From Eutreptiella sp. 'Long Island Sound 2002' (taxonomy: Eukaryota; Euglenozoa; Euglenophyceae; Eutreptiales; Eutreptiaceae): a stretch of DNA of 64,000 bases. The stretch spans positions 63,833,355 through 63,897,354 of the forward strand of contig OZ038384.1 of the NCBI GenBank assembly GCA_964036045.1, in the 5' to 3' direction. Made by a program: the position numbers and the translations under genes. The notes beneath the pieces are model-generated. The model had not been told where the DNA came from, did no database searches, and saw only the letters and a list, made by a program, of their open reading frames with translations. Shown one piece after another: positions 54,142 to 64,000 of the stretch (position 1 is the first letter of the stretch; each line of letters opens with the position of its first letter).

Positions 54142-56362
54142 AGGGCATTATGATTGACAACAGTGCCTCCCCATTCAGTCTACGAGACTTTTGCTCGGAG
54201 TTGTATGACGTCCTGGACCGGGCTGACATGCACCAAGACGGGGACTCGCTGGTGGGGTGCGCTATGGGGGGAGGACCAGCTTTGACTCTTGTGGAGATGG
54301 CCTTGGAGTTGCGTATGAATCCTCGAACAAGACGAAGTATTGCGGACCTGAAGCACAAATGGCCGAGTCGTGGGTCTAAGCAATGGCTACTGCGCTTTGT
54401 GCCTGCGGCGTTCAAGCTCTGGCAAAGCCGATGAAAGTGGCTTAAACGGTACCCGGTGCAGGGGTTATGACAACATTGACAAAGGAACAGCGGCTTGAGG
54501 TGCGGGGAAGTGGGCTTATACTCCATCGGGAATTACCATTGGCCAACTGGGTTGCCCTTGCACAAGAGCGTATCCGCGAAGAAATGACACAAGGATGCTA
54601 TGTGACATGGGCAGACCAATTTTGCAAGAGCCGGTACAGCAACAATCTAGATGGAACACGGGACATCTCTTTGTCATGTGCTGCTATTGCTGTCCTCACA
54701 GGCCTGTCGGTGAGATTGTCGTACGCTGGGTGGCCTTCCGCAGAGAAATTGACGACACGATGTGGCACTCCATATGCGGGAGTCGGTCAGTGAGTTTTTG
54801 ACTATTGTGCAGAGGACCTGGGATTGGATCGGCTGCCCGTTGGTCTTCTTCGCTGTCCGTTGGATATTCGCCGGGGCAACCCAAGGACTTCATCATGGCA
54901 CCCATACGGATTATGGGACATCATTGTCACCAAGACGGCGGGATTGGGAGACGTTTTGGTCCGGTTATTGCAAGACAATCCTGGGAACCGGAACCAAGTG
55001 AAGGTATTACTTTGTGACATGAACATATGGTGGAGGGTTGCAAAGGTTGTGTACAATAGGGAGCATGCTGCTTCTCCAGTACACGGTGGGCTCCGTGACA
55101 TATGCCCTGTCTATGGGACTTGGCACGCTTACAAGGCGTGTGTCACTGCTTTATACAAGGCTTTTTCACCTTTTTTTATCAGAATGGAGTATGATTGCTT
55201 CTTAATGGCTCCAACTGCCACACGGGTGTACCAGTACCCCGCTCTAATTGTCCTACAGAGGCTCATTCTTTCGTGCTACGTTGCGTATCTTGCACTACAG
55301 TCTCAATTCGACCGTGGCTTCCGGAGTTTCACTCTTGATAGTGAAACTTCCCTATGGAAGGAGCGCTAGGAGGCACTACGGGAATTGTTGCAGGCTTATG
55401 TTCCTGCTGTCTTGCAGTGGGGTATAATGGTGCGTGACTGCTCCTGGAGACATCGTGCCTTTGGCACTGGTGTTGAAGCATGCAAGGTTTTAGCAAGCAG
55501 CCTGTTTCTGCTGCTGAAGATCAAGCCGACACGTAGTGACGGCAACTATAAAAACACTATTCGCATTGCTCTCCTTCTTTGGAGTTCGTTCCATGATGCG
55601 TTGCCAGGTACCGCACATGTTGAAGAGAACGGCGAATCTATGCTGTGTCGTCTTGTAAAAGCATCAAAGCATGATCTCAGTGCTACCACATTGGAGCACC
55701 ATGAGTCCTTGTTTTTAACCATCAAAAAGGCTCGACAAGGAACCATGTTCCAGCAAAAGCCCCATGTATCATTGGGCTGCGTCCAAACGGTGTAGGGTAG
55801 GTTGCAAAACTTGTTGCACTGTTTGACCTCAGGCACGGCCCCCTTTCTAGATATCAGAACAGGTGAGATGGAGGATAATCCTAAGGCCGCATGTGTAACA
55901 GGTACCAACATTTGGCCATACAGTTTCAAATTCCCACCTGCCCTCATGGACTCAACAAGCCTGGTTGACTCGGAGTATATCCTACTGCACCAAAGCCTTC
56001 ACACCCTTTTTTACCTCTCCGGCAAAGCGTCCGACAAGGCAGACCGTCGGGCTGTAGCTGATCAGATGATTCAGCACCAGCAACCGCCCCGGGGTCGTGA
56101 CTATAGTTCCTTTTTTGATGACTATGCAGCAACAGCTGCATACCTACGTGGAATGTTACCACATGATGCTATGGCGTTGGGACTGCCCCTTTGGGAAAAG
56201 GTACCCAGAAAACACAAAAGAGCAGATGATGTTGGTCACCAAAACGGGTCTCAGGTAGACTCCGATGATGATGTGGACATTGATGCCCTAGCATCAGGTG
56301 ACAATGAGTTGTGCTATGTTGATTCTGAAAGCGATGACGACGACTGTATCTTAGTTGGGTAG
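54142..56362 (+). pseudogene. Uncharacterised transposon-like gene with in-frame stops
   Basis: A first frame (54142-54433; MIDNSASPFSLRDFCSELYD...) is followed by one long frame from 54467 to 56362. That frame is broken only by TGA 54791, TAG 55367 and TAG 55793, with continuous protein-like content across each stop. Notable segments are KVLLCDMNIWWRVAKVVYNR, RDICPVYGTWHAYKACVTAL, ALYKAFSPFF and an acidic tail with SDDDVDID. The D-M-N...GTWHAYK pattern recalls transposase-like proteins of unknown class in algae and invertebrates; this is a weak resemblance. A palindromic repeat (55326-55347) is read in frame as SFTLDSETS. Two further palindromes lie downstream (56529-56550, 56638-56659). Confidence 0.45.
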
Positions 56363-56528
56363 GGCTGGCAATGCTCCAGAACACGGATGTATATTGTGGC
56401 TAATGGACCTGTCATATTGCCAATGGTTGCGGTTCCACACTGTGTCCACATACCCCGCGTTTGTTGATGCCCGTGTGTCCACTGCAGTGTCCAGTGCAAT
56501 TGCCATCACGTTGGGGGGCAGTGACTGA

Positions 56529-56660
56529 CTTTCACTGTCAACTGTAAAACACCAGGTGAAGGAGGTCGGAATGTATCACACGACGATTATGCGATGGTGA
56601 GTTCATAATGACACAAATGGCATACAATCACAGATCACTTTTACTGTTGACAGTGAAACC
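56529..56660. repeat. Two palindromic repeats downstream of the 54-56 kb gene
   Basis: TTTCACTGTCAACTGTAAAA at 56529-56550 and TTTACTGTTGACAGTGAAA at 56638-56659. Confidence 0.8.
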
Positions 56661-57193
56661 CTTGGGAAAAGGATCCAAAATGGGGGACGGTTCAGACACT
56701 GTTCGGCATCCAGTGCAACGTTCTGCACGCGTGGCATATGATGCCTGTGGTTTCCCTCCTCCCTGCCTGTTGTGGGTCTGCGGCCAGCACGCTATCACTC
56801 ATGGTGATTAATTTGCGCCGTCATTGGTAAGAATTTGGAGTGCATTTGGAAAAAAGCGGTTACTGCTTGTGTGCTTTTGAGGCTTTCAAAGGCCTTTGAT
56901 CACGTTCCCAATCATTGGTGAAACAAATGACCAAGCAAGGGTGAGACAATCCAATATTTGGTCTTCACACGGAACAAGCTGCACCGAGTATCTGGCATGA
57001 TTGTTACAAACGAAAACTAGTGCCCTATTGATAACTAAAGAAACATACTGCTTTAAACCAAATGGCCTCCAACACACTTCTGACCTTCTCCGTCTGACAT
57101 TGAAACACGGTTCCAAAAGTGCCTCGGAGCGGCAATTTCATGGTGTTTTGGGCTGTTTTTCTGCCACTTGTGGCTCCTCCTTGTTCTCTTCAG
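56661..57193. other. Noncoding stretch before the 57-60 kb gene
   Basis: No gene recognised. It ends in a strong 3' splice site (TTGTTCTCTTCAG at 57193), so at least one upstream exon of the next gene probably lies here or farther left. Confidence 0.4.
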
Positions 57194-60100
57194 GATCCAG
57201 AAAAATCGAGGACCCCCTTGTGGAGCCTGAGCACCAAGAGCAGGCGGAATCTGGTGAAGTGCCTACAGATGAGAAACAAGAAGACGTCAAACCGGAGCGC
57301 AGTTTTGGCGGTGAAGCAGATGCTGATGGTGAGGAAAGTGGTTTGGGTGAGGAGGAGGAGGAGAGTTCTGAGTCTGAAGAGGAGGAAGAGGAGGAAGCCG
57401 AGCCGGAGCAGGGTGAGGAGACCAAAATACAATCGCGGCCGTGCATCCTGGAGGGTGGAGACGCAGAGGCTCAGCAGGTCAGGAAATACATCATCGCAAG
57501 GAAGTACGTTCATGTCAGCAAGTTGATCTCGGATGACGAGCTGAAGTACGGTCAGTCACGACGTGTACAGCGCCCCCGCCTCGCAAGACTTCATCGCAGT
57601 GTCGCCCACCGAGGGCTGATCGAGGAGGTCCGCGGTAATCTACTGGACAGAGGAGGTATATGCCCCAACCAGTGCATGCCTTTGTATCAATCGTTTCACT
57701 GTTGACAGTTAAAGTCTCCCGTCCTGTACCGATCGTTTCATTGTTGACAGTGAAAGTCTCCTGTCCTGTTGCCCTTGTCTGCCTGCAGGAGACATCCAGC
57801 CGGAGCTCGGCGGACAACACATGTGCGCAATTGTCAAAGATTTGTGGCTCGCACTGACATCACCGATTGACGAGGGGGGTCAAGTTGTAGCTGAAAGTGA
57901 TGTACCCGGAGAAATGCGAATCATCTATGGCGTTATACTTCGTGAAGACACACCACTAGAGATCTCCCGCCTTGCCGCAGGCCTGCACCAAAGGGCCCAG
58001 AGGGAATTCTGTGAGACTACTTTCTCTGCTGTGGCTGCTGCATTTGTGCAACGCTGTGCTCAAATCTTGAAGAGGACGGGCCGGAAGTATGCAACGCCTG
58101 ATGATGGCGAGTTGTGGGAAGTCGTCAGAGATGTTGGGGTGCCGTACAAGGAGTATATGGACATTGACACAACGGTATGTGACAAGGGAATTTGCTCTTA
58201 GAGGCCCGTGTTTCCACTCAGTTTCACCGTCAACAGTGAAACTATCTCTGTCTTACTCCGCGGCGTACCAAGGCTGTCAATGAGAGGAGGGGTCTGGCGC
58301 AGTTCTGTGGGATGATACTGGATGTTGGCGACAAGTTGACGCAGGCTGTTGCGGCGTTTGAGGAGAAGAAGTGTTTCAGTCATGCTGCCTTCAAGGAAAG
58401 TGCCGGGCTACCGCGGGCGTACTGTTTGAAGTTTGTCAACTTGATGAGGAGTCCACGGTCCACAATCAACACCAATACAGTCTCCCAGAAACTCAAAAGC
58501 CTGAAGTGCCTCTATCACGTCCGGAGTCATGTGCTCTGCCAAGGCAACCTAGAGATCCACGAAAGCCAACATATGCCTGTTGCCATCTACTCACATTCGT
58601 TGTTTCCTTATTCTACTGCCTGACGTCGCACTGTTTCACTGTCAACCGTGAAAATCATTTCGTGTCTCTTTGCAATGCAGGAATGGAGGCCACCGTGCTG
58701 ATGCTCTATAACGTAGTCAAGTGGGATGACAGGTATTGGGCACTGGGTGCAACAAGCCGCAAGGTAGCAAGGTACCGTCTGGGAACTGGTCAACCGACAT
58801 GGCAAAATTTGCGGAAGCCAAAATTGTGGCATGACCCTTTGCGCGTTGACACGCGCAGCTCACTGCGGGAAGCACTATGTGCTGAGGAGACTGAAGCTGG
58901 TAGTGGGGGAGCTGCATCTGAGCTGGACGGAGTGCTGCCTTTGCTGGAACCTAGAGGACAATCCACTTCACTGGAGACGTGGGCAAGCATCTATCTGCCA
59001 AGGCCCACCTCTTGTATATTTAAGTCCCAGAAGGAAGTAAGACAACACTTCTGCTGCAGGGATTCGGAAAGAAGCTTACTGCTAAAGGGGTCCCATCAAT
59101 CCTGTACGGTCCAATTGTGAAGCACACCCTGGCACGTCTGTTCAAAGAGGCTGCACCACTGCGGGAGTGGCGGTACACCTGTATCCGGCTATACACCCCC
59201 CCGGAAGACCTGCTATTCACAAGCAAAACGCCTGAACAGTTGACGACGAACCCTGTGCGCTGTCCTGGTGACACCCGGAAGTATTGCACAGCACCCGCCA
59301 TACGCTGCTACGAATTTGGAGTGGAGGTCATCGTGGTTCCGCTGGCTCCTGGATTGTTGGCTAGAGGACTTGTGGTACCAAGTGCACCAGAGCTGCCGGC
59401 AATTCTGGTGATGTTCAGCGCCCTCCGCAAACCTGACACAAGTGTATGGGATGACAGCAGCACCGATTGCCTGCTTGCCCGGCTGGTTGTTGCGGCTCTG
59501 GGTACCGGTTCCCTGGGGTGTGGGGACCGACTCAGTCAAGCAAAACCTGGTGCGGGCTGTACAACAATGTGCACGAGAACCAGCAGCAGACTTGCAAGCG
59601 GAAGGAGAGGTGTGGCAGGCCGGGACACCGGTGACTGCGCAGCAACTGCGCCTGCTTGATAAGAACCTCCATCATGAAGTCAAAGCGGCAGAGAAACTAG
59701 ATCACAAGAGGCGGAAGTTGGTTCTGAAGCAACGGGAAAAGGATGAACTAGCGGCGGCGAAAAAGTCACTAAAGGAGAATGGTGCAAAGGTTGTTGACCG
59801 CAGGCAAGGAAGCCAGCATCAGAGGCTCCTCGACAGCCCATTTGGTGCCCCCACAACTCCAGAAATCTGCACTCTCCAAGGAGGTTTCAAGTGTTGACAG
59901 TGAAAGGGTTCTTTCTGAAGCTGCCTCATCCAATACTGTCGATCTTGGGGTTCATGTGCCCCCAACTGACATGGAGCCTGCTTTCCATGCTGTCAGTGCT
60001 GATGCAAAAATAACTCCAAAGCTAGCTCCTGCGAACAAGAAGGCGAAGTCCAAAACCACTGCCAAGACAGGTGCAAAGGGGCAGACTGAGCAGACCACCC

Positions 60101-60318
60101 TCACTCAGATTGACCTGGAGGCTAGACTGGATGGTCACAGTATTGACAAGGCCCAGCAGCAGGCAATTGCAGCGCGGATTGAGGCTGCCAACAATGCGGG
60201 ATCTCGCGGACGAGGACCTCCAGGGCTGAAATGCAAACCCAAAGCACAGGCCCTGACCGTCCCTAGTGTGGCTCAGCTTGAGCAGGCTTCGCAGAGGACC
60301 CGCAGTGTGAAGCAGTAG
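57194..60318 (+). CDS. Uncharacterised multi-exon gene with palindrome-bearing introns
   Basis: Exon 57194-57655 encodes a strongly acidic segment (EESSESEEEEEEEAEPEQGE) and ends in GG. The frame continues across a 133-bp intron (phase 1) into 57789-58174 (MCAIVKDLWLALTSPIDEGG, EVVRDVGVPYKEYMDID), then across a 98-bp intron (phase 0) into 58273 on (LAQFCGMILDVGDKLTQAVA). Another exon starts at 58681 (MEATVLMLYNVVKWDDRYWA). Later frames include VKHTLARLFKEAAPLREWRY (59117 on), a lysine-rich helix near 59690-59790, and a C-terminal TTLTQIDLEARLDGHSIDKA to SVKQ, TAG at 60316. Exon borders after 58500 are unresolved and some frame changes may be mutations. I recognise no family. It may be a mobile-element gene. 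Confidence 0.45.
57656..57788 (+). repeat. Intron with two palindromes
   Basis: GTATATGC...CTGCAG, 133 bp, holding palindromes at 57693-57714 and 57735-57756. The distal one ends 32 nt before the acceptor. Confidence 0.75.
58175..58272 (+). repeat. Intron with one palindrome
   Basis: GTATGTGA...TACCAAG, 98 bp, with a palindrome at 58221-58242 (TTTCACCGTCAACAGTGAAA), 30 nt before the acceptor. Confidence 0.75.
58633..58654. repeat. Palindrome near a 3' splice site
   Basis: TTTCACTGTCAACCGTGAAA; 26 nt before the TTGCAATGCAG acceptor at 58680. Confidence 0.75.
59884..59906. repeat. Diverged palindrome inside a coding frame
   Basis: GTTTCAAGTGTTGACAGTGA, read in frame as VSSVDSE within the C-terminal part of the 57-60 kb gene. 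Confidence 0.5.
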
Positions 60319-61289
60319 GCTGAATGGGAGGACCTATCAGTTGTGCTTTTTTTTAGAACTGCTTCTGTTTGTACTGTTGTTGTCGTGTAAACACTTCCGG
60401 GTCTAACGGGTCATCGGATTGTACTTCTCACTGCTGCACTGAGTTTCGCTGTCAACAGTGACACACACTGCCACCATGGCCTCTGTGGCCGAAATGCCTG
60501 AAGGCATCATTCATTTTTCTGCTGTGTGATGATATACTATTTCATTGGGCAGTGCACTGCCCTCATTTCAGCTTTTTTTTTCGAACAGACAAAAACACTC
60601 GGTTATAAGTCCTAAAATTTGCCCTCCAGCTGCTGTCTTGGGGTGTTTTTGCATCACCCGCAGTGTGTATCTGCTGACTGCTTGCAGTCGAAAGCAGGCA
60701 CAAAGTTTTATTTTCTACCTGCTTTTTTTAATTAATTTTCTATTTGCTTTTTCCAGGTTGCACCTCTAATCGCATTATAAAGATGTGTTTCACTGTTAAC
60801 GGTGAAAGTGTCTCGCATGCTGGTGTGATTTGCCAGCTCCCGAGTGTGGCATCAGAAATACAGTCTTACAACACATGCGGCGACACCATGTGTACACGTA
60901 CCGTGCCTGTGTTTCGTGTTGCATATTTACATACACATCTTTGTCGCAGGGAGAAGTTGTTCGTGTATGACTGCAGTCCACCGCCATAGGCTGCATGGAG
61001 GGGGGGGGGGGGTTCTGGGGATACGGTCTGCCACACCTCAATGCTTCCACATCAGTAAGACTTTCACTGTTCACAATGAAACAGTATGAAATATGAGCCC
61101 CACACTGGGGGTTTGGAAAATTGAATTTTCTGTGAGTTTCACTGTTGGCCACGGAGGCCAACAGACTTTTTGCCCGTTTTTGGGGTCCCGGACGACCCGG
61201 TATGTCAGGTTAGTACCCCCAAGGTCCAGTCCTTCGACCTGCACCTTGAGCAACCCGCGGCTCTTTTTGCTTTCTGTCCGCGTGTTCCA
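60319..61289. other. Noncoding spacer with palindromes
   Basis: It contains palindromes at 60443-60464, 60787-60808 and 61062-61083, and a half copy at 61136-61150 that merges into a different inverted pair (GTTGGCCACGGAGGCCAAC). TTTTTCCAG at 60749-60757 and GCGTGTTCCAG at 61281-61291 resemble 3' splice sites. Confidence 0.5.
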
Positions 61290-61291
61290 GG

Positions 61292-62844
61292 AGGCCAGGC
61301 TGGCACGATGCCGCTGCCGATGTTCGTCGACGTGGGGCAGGCCACTGCAGAGGCGGGAGGCGTGCCGGCACAGGTCCGTTACAACGAGCTGACATTGAAG
61401 AATGCGAAGATGATTCGAAAATGGAAGGGGGGGGCGACCCATTGGACCGGGAAGATGGCGAAAGCCGTTGAAAGGTACATGCCTGGCATGCGGGAGTTGC
61501 CGAGTGAGCCCACAGGTCTAGCTAGTCCGGTAATTGAAATGCAGCTTGCGCTCTGTGACCAGCTCGTGGACGATGTATGGCATGCCATTCTGACCTGCTA
61601 CGATCTTGGGAAACGCGAACTGGAGGCGGCCTCCGAACCCAAAACCAAACACCAAAAACACAAGCAGGCCACCGCAAAGGGCAAGGGCTGGGGTAAATCC
61701 TCTCGCCGCCATTCTGACACCTCCGATTCAGAAACTAGCTCCAGCTCGTCACCGGGAAGTTCTTCATTGTCATCGTCGGAGAGGACGCCGCAAAGACGTG
61801 GTAATGGGGCACATGCCAGTTCTTCGGGTTCAAGTGTGCCCAAGCCTACCATGGTGATTGTCGATGGGAAGGAGCATTTCTAAGGGAAACCGTCAAACAA
61901 CCTCATTGATTGCACTCGCCCGCCTGAGACGAAATGCCTCTTTTGCAAAAGCCACCACTGGTATTTGGAAGGACCAGCTTATGACTACCCTGGTCCATGA
62001 CAGAAGTGACTCGCGCGGAGAAGGAGCCCTAGGCGTTGGGGCACGGGCAGCAGGGGTTTGCTGCGAGCAGCCGACCTACTCAAGCGGGCACACAAAGGGG
62101 ACTTCGGCGACTTGTGCGTCACAAGGGCCGTCCGGGGTCTTGGGAGTGATAGCGTGGAGGGCTATCTACATCAGCCGCGGAAGGCGCGCTGCCGGCCGGC
62201 GTTGCACCCAGGAGAGTCTTAGCGCGATGCCATGGAGGGGCAGCTGCTCTGGGATCTGCGGCAACGCCACACGGAATCCAATAGTAAGAAATTGCTCGCA
62301 GGGCTGCGCCTCTCGGAGACATTCCACTGGGTGCCTGCAACGGTCACACCTGCATATTGGCTCTTCATCGACGCATTTGAGCGTGTCGCGGCACGCAAAC
62401 AAGAGGGCAAAAGAAATCAGTGGGCTGGGATGGAATGCATTCGTCAGCCATGCACCGTCGCAACAACGCCAGAGCATTGGGAGCTCGCTCCCTACGGTCT
62501 CGAGGCCTCCGAGGCTTTCACGGCAGCCCCGGATGGGGATGCCCTGCGTTTCAAGTATACAAAAGGGAGAGTAGGTATGCATTATCAGACCATGGGGCCC
62601 TAGGCACACAAGTGGGGCGACTTCCTAGCGAGGTTCCGGGCGCTTCACAGGCCGGCGGTCCTCCACTCCAAGGCGCACATTGAGGCATCCGTTAGCATCG
62701 TGCTCCAAGCCGACGGCTGCTGTTGCCACTTGATCCGGGGGCACGGTTGGCGCACATTTGGGGGAGCGCACCTCGGCTGTTTGGGGCTACCGCTGCACCT
62801 CATCCAAATTTGGCCCCATGTATGCCACCCGGCCACCCGCTAGA
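61292..62844 (+). pseudogene. Gag-like region of a retroelement, with stops
   Basis: One frame runs from about 61292 with VRYNELTLKNAKMIRKWKGG, EMQLALCDQLVDDVWHAILT and a basic then Ser-rich tail to a TAA at 61881, and continues through KCLFCKSHHW (zinc-knuckle-like CxxCxxxH, missing its last cysteine). The same frame is open on to 62844 apart from TGA 61998 and 62007 and TAG 62220 and 62601, with protein-like content such as FHWVPATVTPAYWLFIDAFE. This fits the gag and 5' pol region of a DIRS- or Gypsy-like element that has decayed. Confidence 0.5.
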
Positions 62845-63439
62845 CAGGGCCTCTAACGGCGGATGTGCTTGGGGGGGTTCGCACACGCAAAAACCGCGAA
62901 TTCCCCGCGTGCCTGATTCCGGACAACACAAGGGACTGCCGCCAGATGTTTCTGAGCTTTTCTGTAAAATATCTCAGTTGCCTAGAGTCTTTCCTGCACG
63001 TGGGCCAATGTTCACTTCGGCCATGCAACATCTTGTGTTTTCCCTGTTGGGCCTCCGAAATTCCTCAGAGGCTCTCGCCTCCTTCTGTCCTGTGCTTGAC
63101 GCCGTGCTCTCTTTAGGCCGTGTTTGTGAAGTGGATGACTATTATTTAGGGGGAAGCGGGTCGACTGCATAATTGCATATGGCGACTCGTCGTTCGTGTA
63201 ATTTACGCAGTGTGTACATTCGTGCATCCAGTCGTGCAGTCTAGGCCTCCTGTAGCCGGCGACGGTGCCCAGCTTTGGCTGCTGTGTTGGAGTCAGGCAG
63301 GGTGAACACCCGTTGCATGCGCCATACGCGGGTCCCCGCTACCTCTAATGTTTTTATTCGCTACGGAAATGAAGAAAATTGTAGCCTCCTGCTCAATAAC
63401 GTGCGCATAAATGCCAATGACCCTGGCCCTCCTAAGAGG
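62845..63439. other. Spacer between gag-like region and RT
   Basis: No clear motif. The protease/5' RT region expected here is not recognisable, which suggests deletion or heavy decay. Confidence 0.4.
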
Positions 63440-64000
63440 ATCCACCTGCCCACACAGGGCAATTTGGCCAGCATCATCTGCAAGTCTCGCTCAAGCAAGT
63501 GGATCTGCAAAGTCGATATTCAAAATTGAAAATGGAGCAACCATTTGTATAAATCCCGGCACAAAGTATTTATTGTCGAGGCAGGCGGCAGGCGAATTGA
63601 ATACATGTGCCTGCCCTTTGGCTGGAAACATTCTCCGGCTCTCTGCCACACTCTTCTTTAGGAGCTGGTTGCTTATGCAATCTCCCGCTGTGGTGTGCCC
63701 GTGGGTCACAAAGTGTATCTGGATGACATCCTGCACGATGCCAAGCGTAAGCGGGTGTCAAACAAGGGGCGCCGGGCTATGGTACGTATGCTCAAGCGGG
63801 CTGGTTTTATTATCAACATCACAAGTGAGTTGGCAGCCAAAAAGAGATTTGTTTTTGTTGGAACAACCTCTAGAACCCTCCGGAAGACGGTGGCGCACCA
63901 GCCGGCAGTGTTGGCGGGTGCCTTCAAGACGTGGCTCCGGGGGGTTGGGACGGGTATCATGTCAGCACCGCACCTTCTGTAGTTGATGGGTCGGCTTCCG
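63440..64000 (+). pseudogene. Reverse transcriptase fragment of the same retroelement, cut by the window end
   Basis: In one frame: KVDIQN (motif A, with the catalytic Asp at about 63515), LPFGWKHSPALCHTLL (motif B), GVPVGHKVYLDDILHDA (motif C, YLDD at 63715-63726), NITSELAAKKRFVFVGTTSR (the strand after the palm) and AGAFKTWLRGVGTGIMSAPH leading to LMGRLP. The order matches the DIRS/Gypsy-type RT. Stops at TGA 63527, TAG 63659 and TAG 63980 show it is not functional as read. RNase H and any integrase or tyrosine recombinase would lie beyond the window. Confidence 0.8.

Overview
This window is eukaryotic nuclear DNA. It has spliced genes with GT-AG introns, long satellite arrays, many microsatellites and several kinds of transposon, and no bacterial-style operons. 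The host is most likely a unicellular alga or protist, but the sequence alone does not fix the lineage. All confident genes lie on the + strand.

Layout. 0.7-3.2 kb: 3' exons of a GT61-family glycosyltransferase, all joined in phase 0. 3.2-10.8 kb: mostly noncoding, with local inverted and direct repeats, a decayed satellite unit and pyrimidine tracts. 10.8-39.3 kb: what I read as ONE gene. Three ankyrin-repeat exons (10.8-13.4 kb) splice in phase 0 onto two anoctamin/TMEM16 exons (35.3-35.8 and 37.6-39.3 kb), predicting a protein of about 1,220 residues. Its third intron is about 21.9 kb and holds two satellite families (about 550-620 bp and about 150 bp units) plus a 6.7 kb DNA transposon (24089-30807) nested inside the larger satellite. 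The transposon has 38-bp terminal inverted repeats, three blocks of decayed genes and four clusters of CTGTCTTG-type repeats placed between those blocks. 39.3-46.5 kb: largely noncoding, with microsatellites and short dispersed repeats.

46.5-64 kb is dominated by mobile-element material. A PiggyBac-like element (about 47.13-53.78 kb) has diverged terminal inverted repeats, an intron-containing transposase and a second multi-exon gene. Its introns share one GCGCGTTCTGCGTGTC-type composition and look like introner copies. It interrupts a region marked by another repeat, a 20-22 bp perfect or near-perfect palindrome (TTTCACTGTYRACAGTGAAA). That palindrome occurs at least 17 times on either side of the PiggyBac element and never inside it. 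Several copies lie 17-32 nt upstream of predicted 3' splice sites. The window ends with two uncharacterised, partly decayed genes and a gag plus reverse-transcriptase retroelement that is riddled with stops and cut by the window edge.

The main points for follow-up are the ankyrin-anoctamin fusion with its giant intron, the palindrome positioned near 3' splice sites, the introner-like introns of the PiggyBac element, and the nested 6.7 kb transposon whose empty site can be inferred from neighbouring satellite copies.
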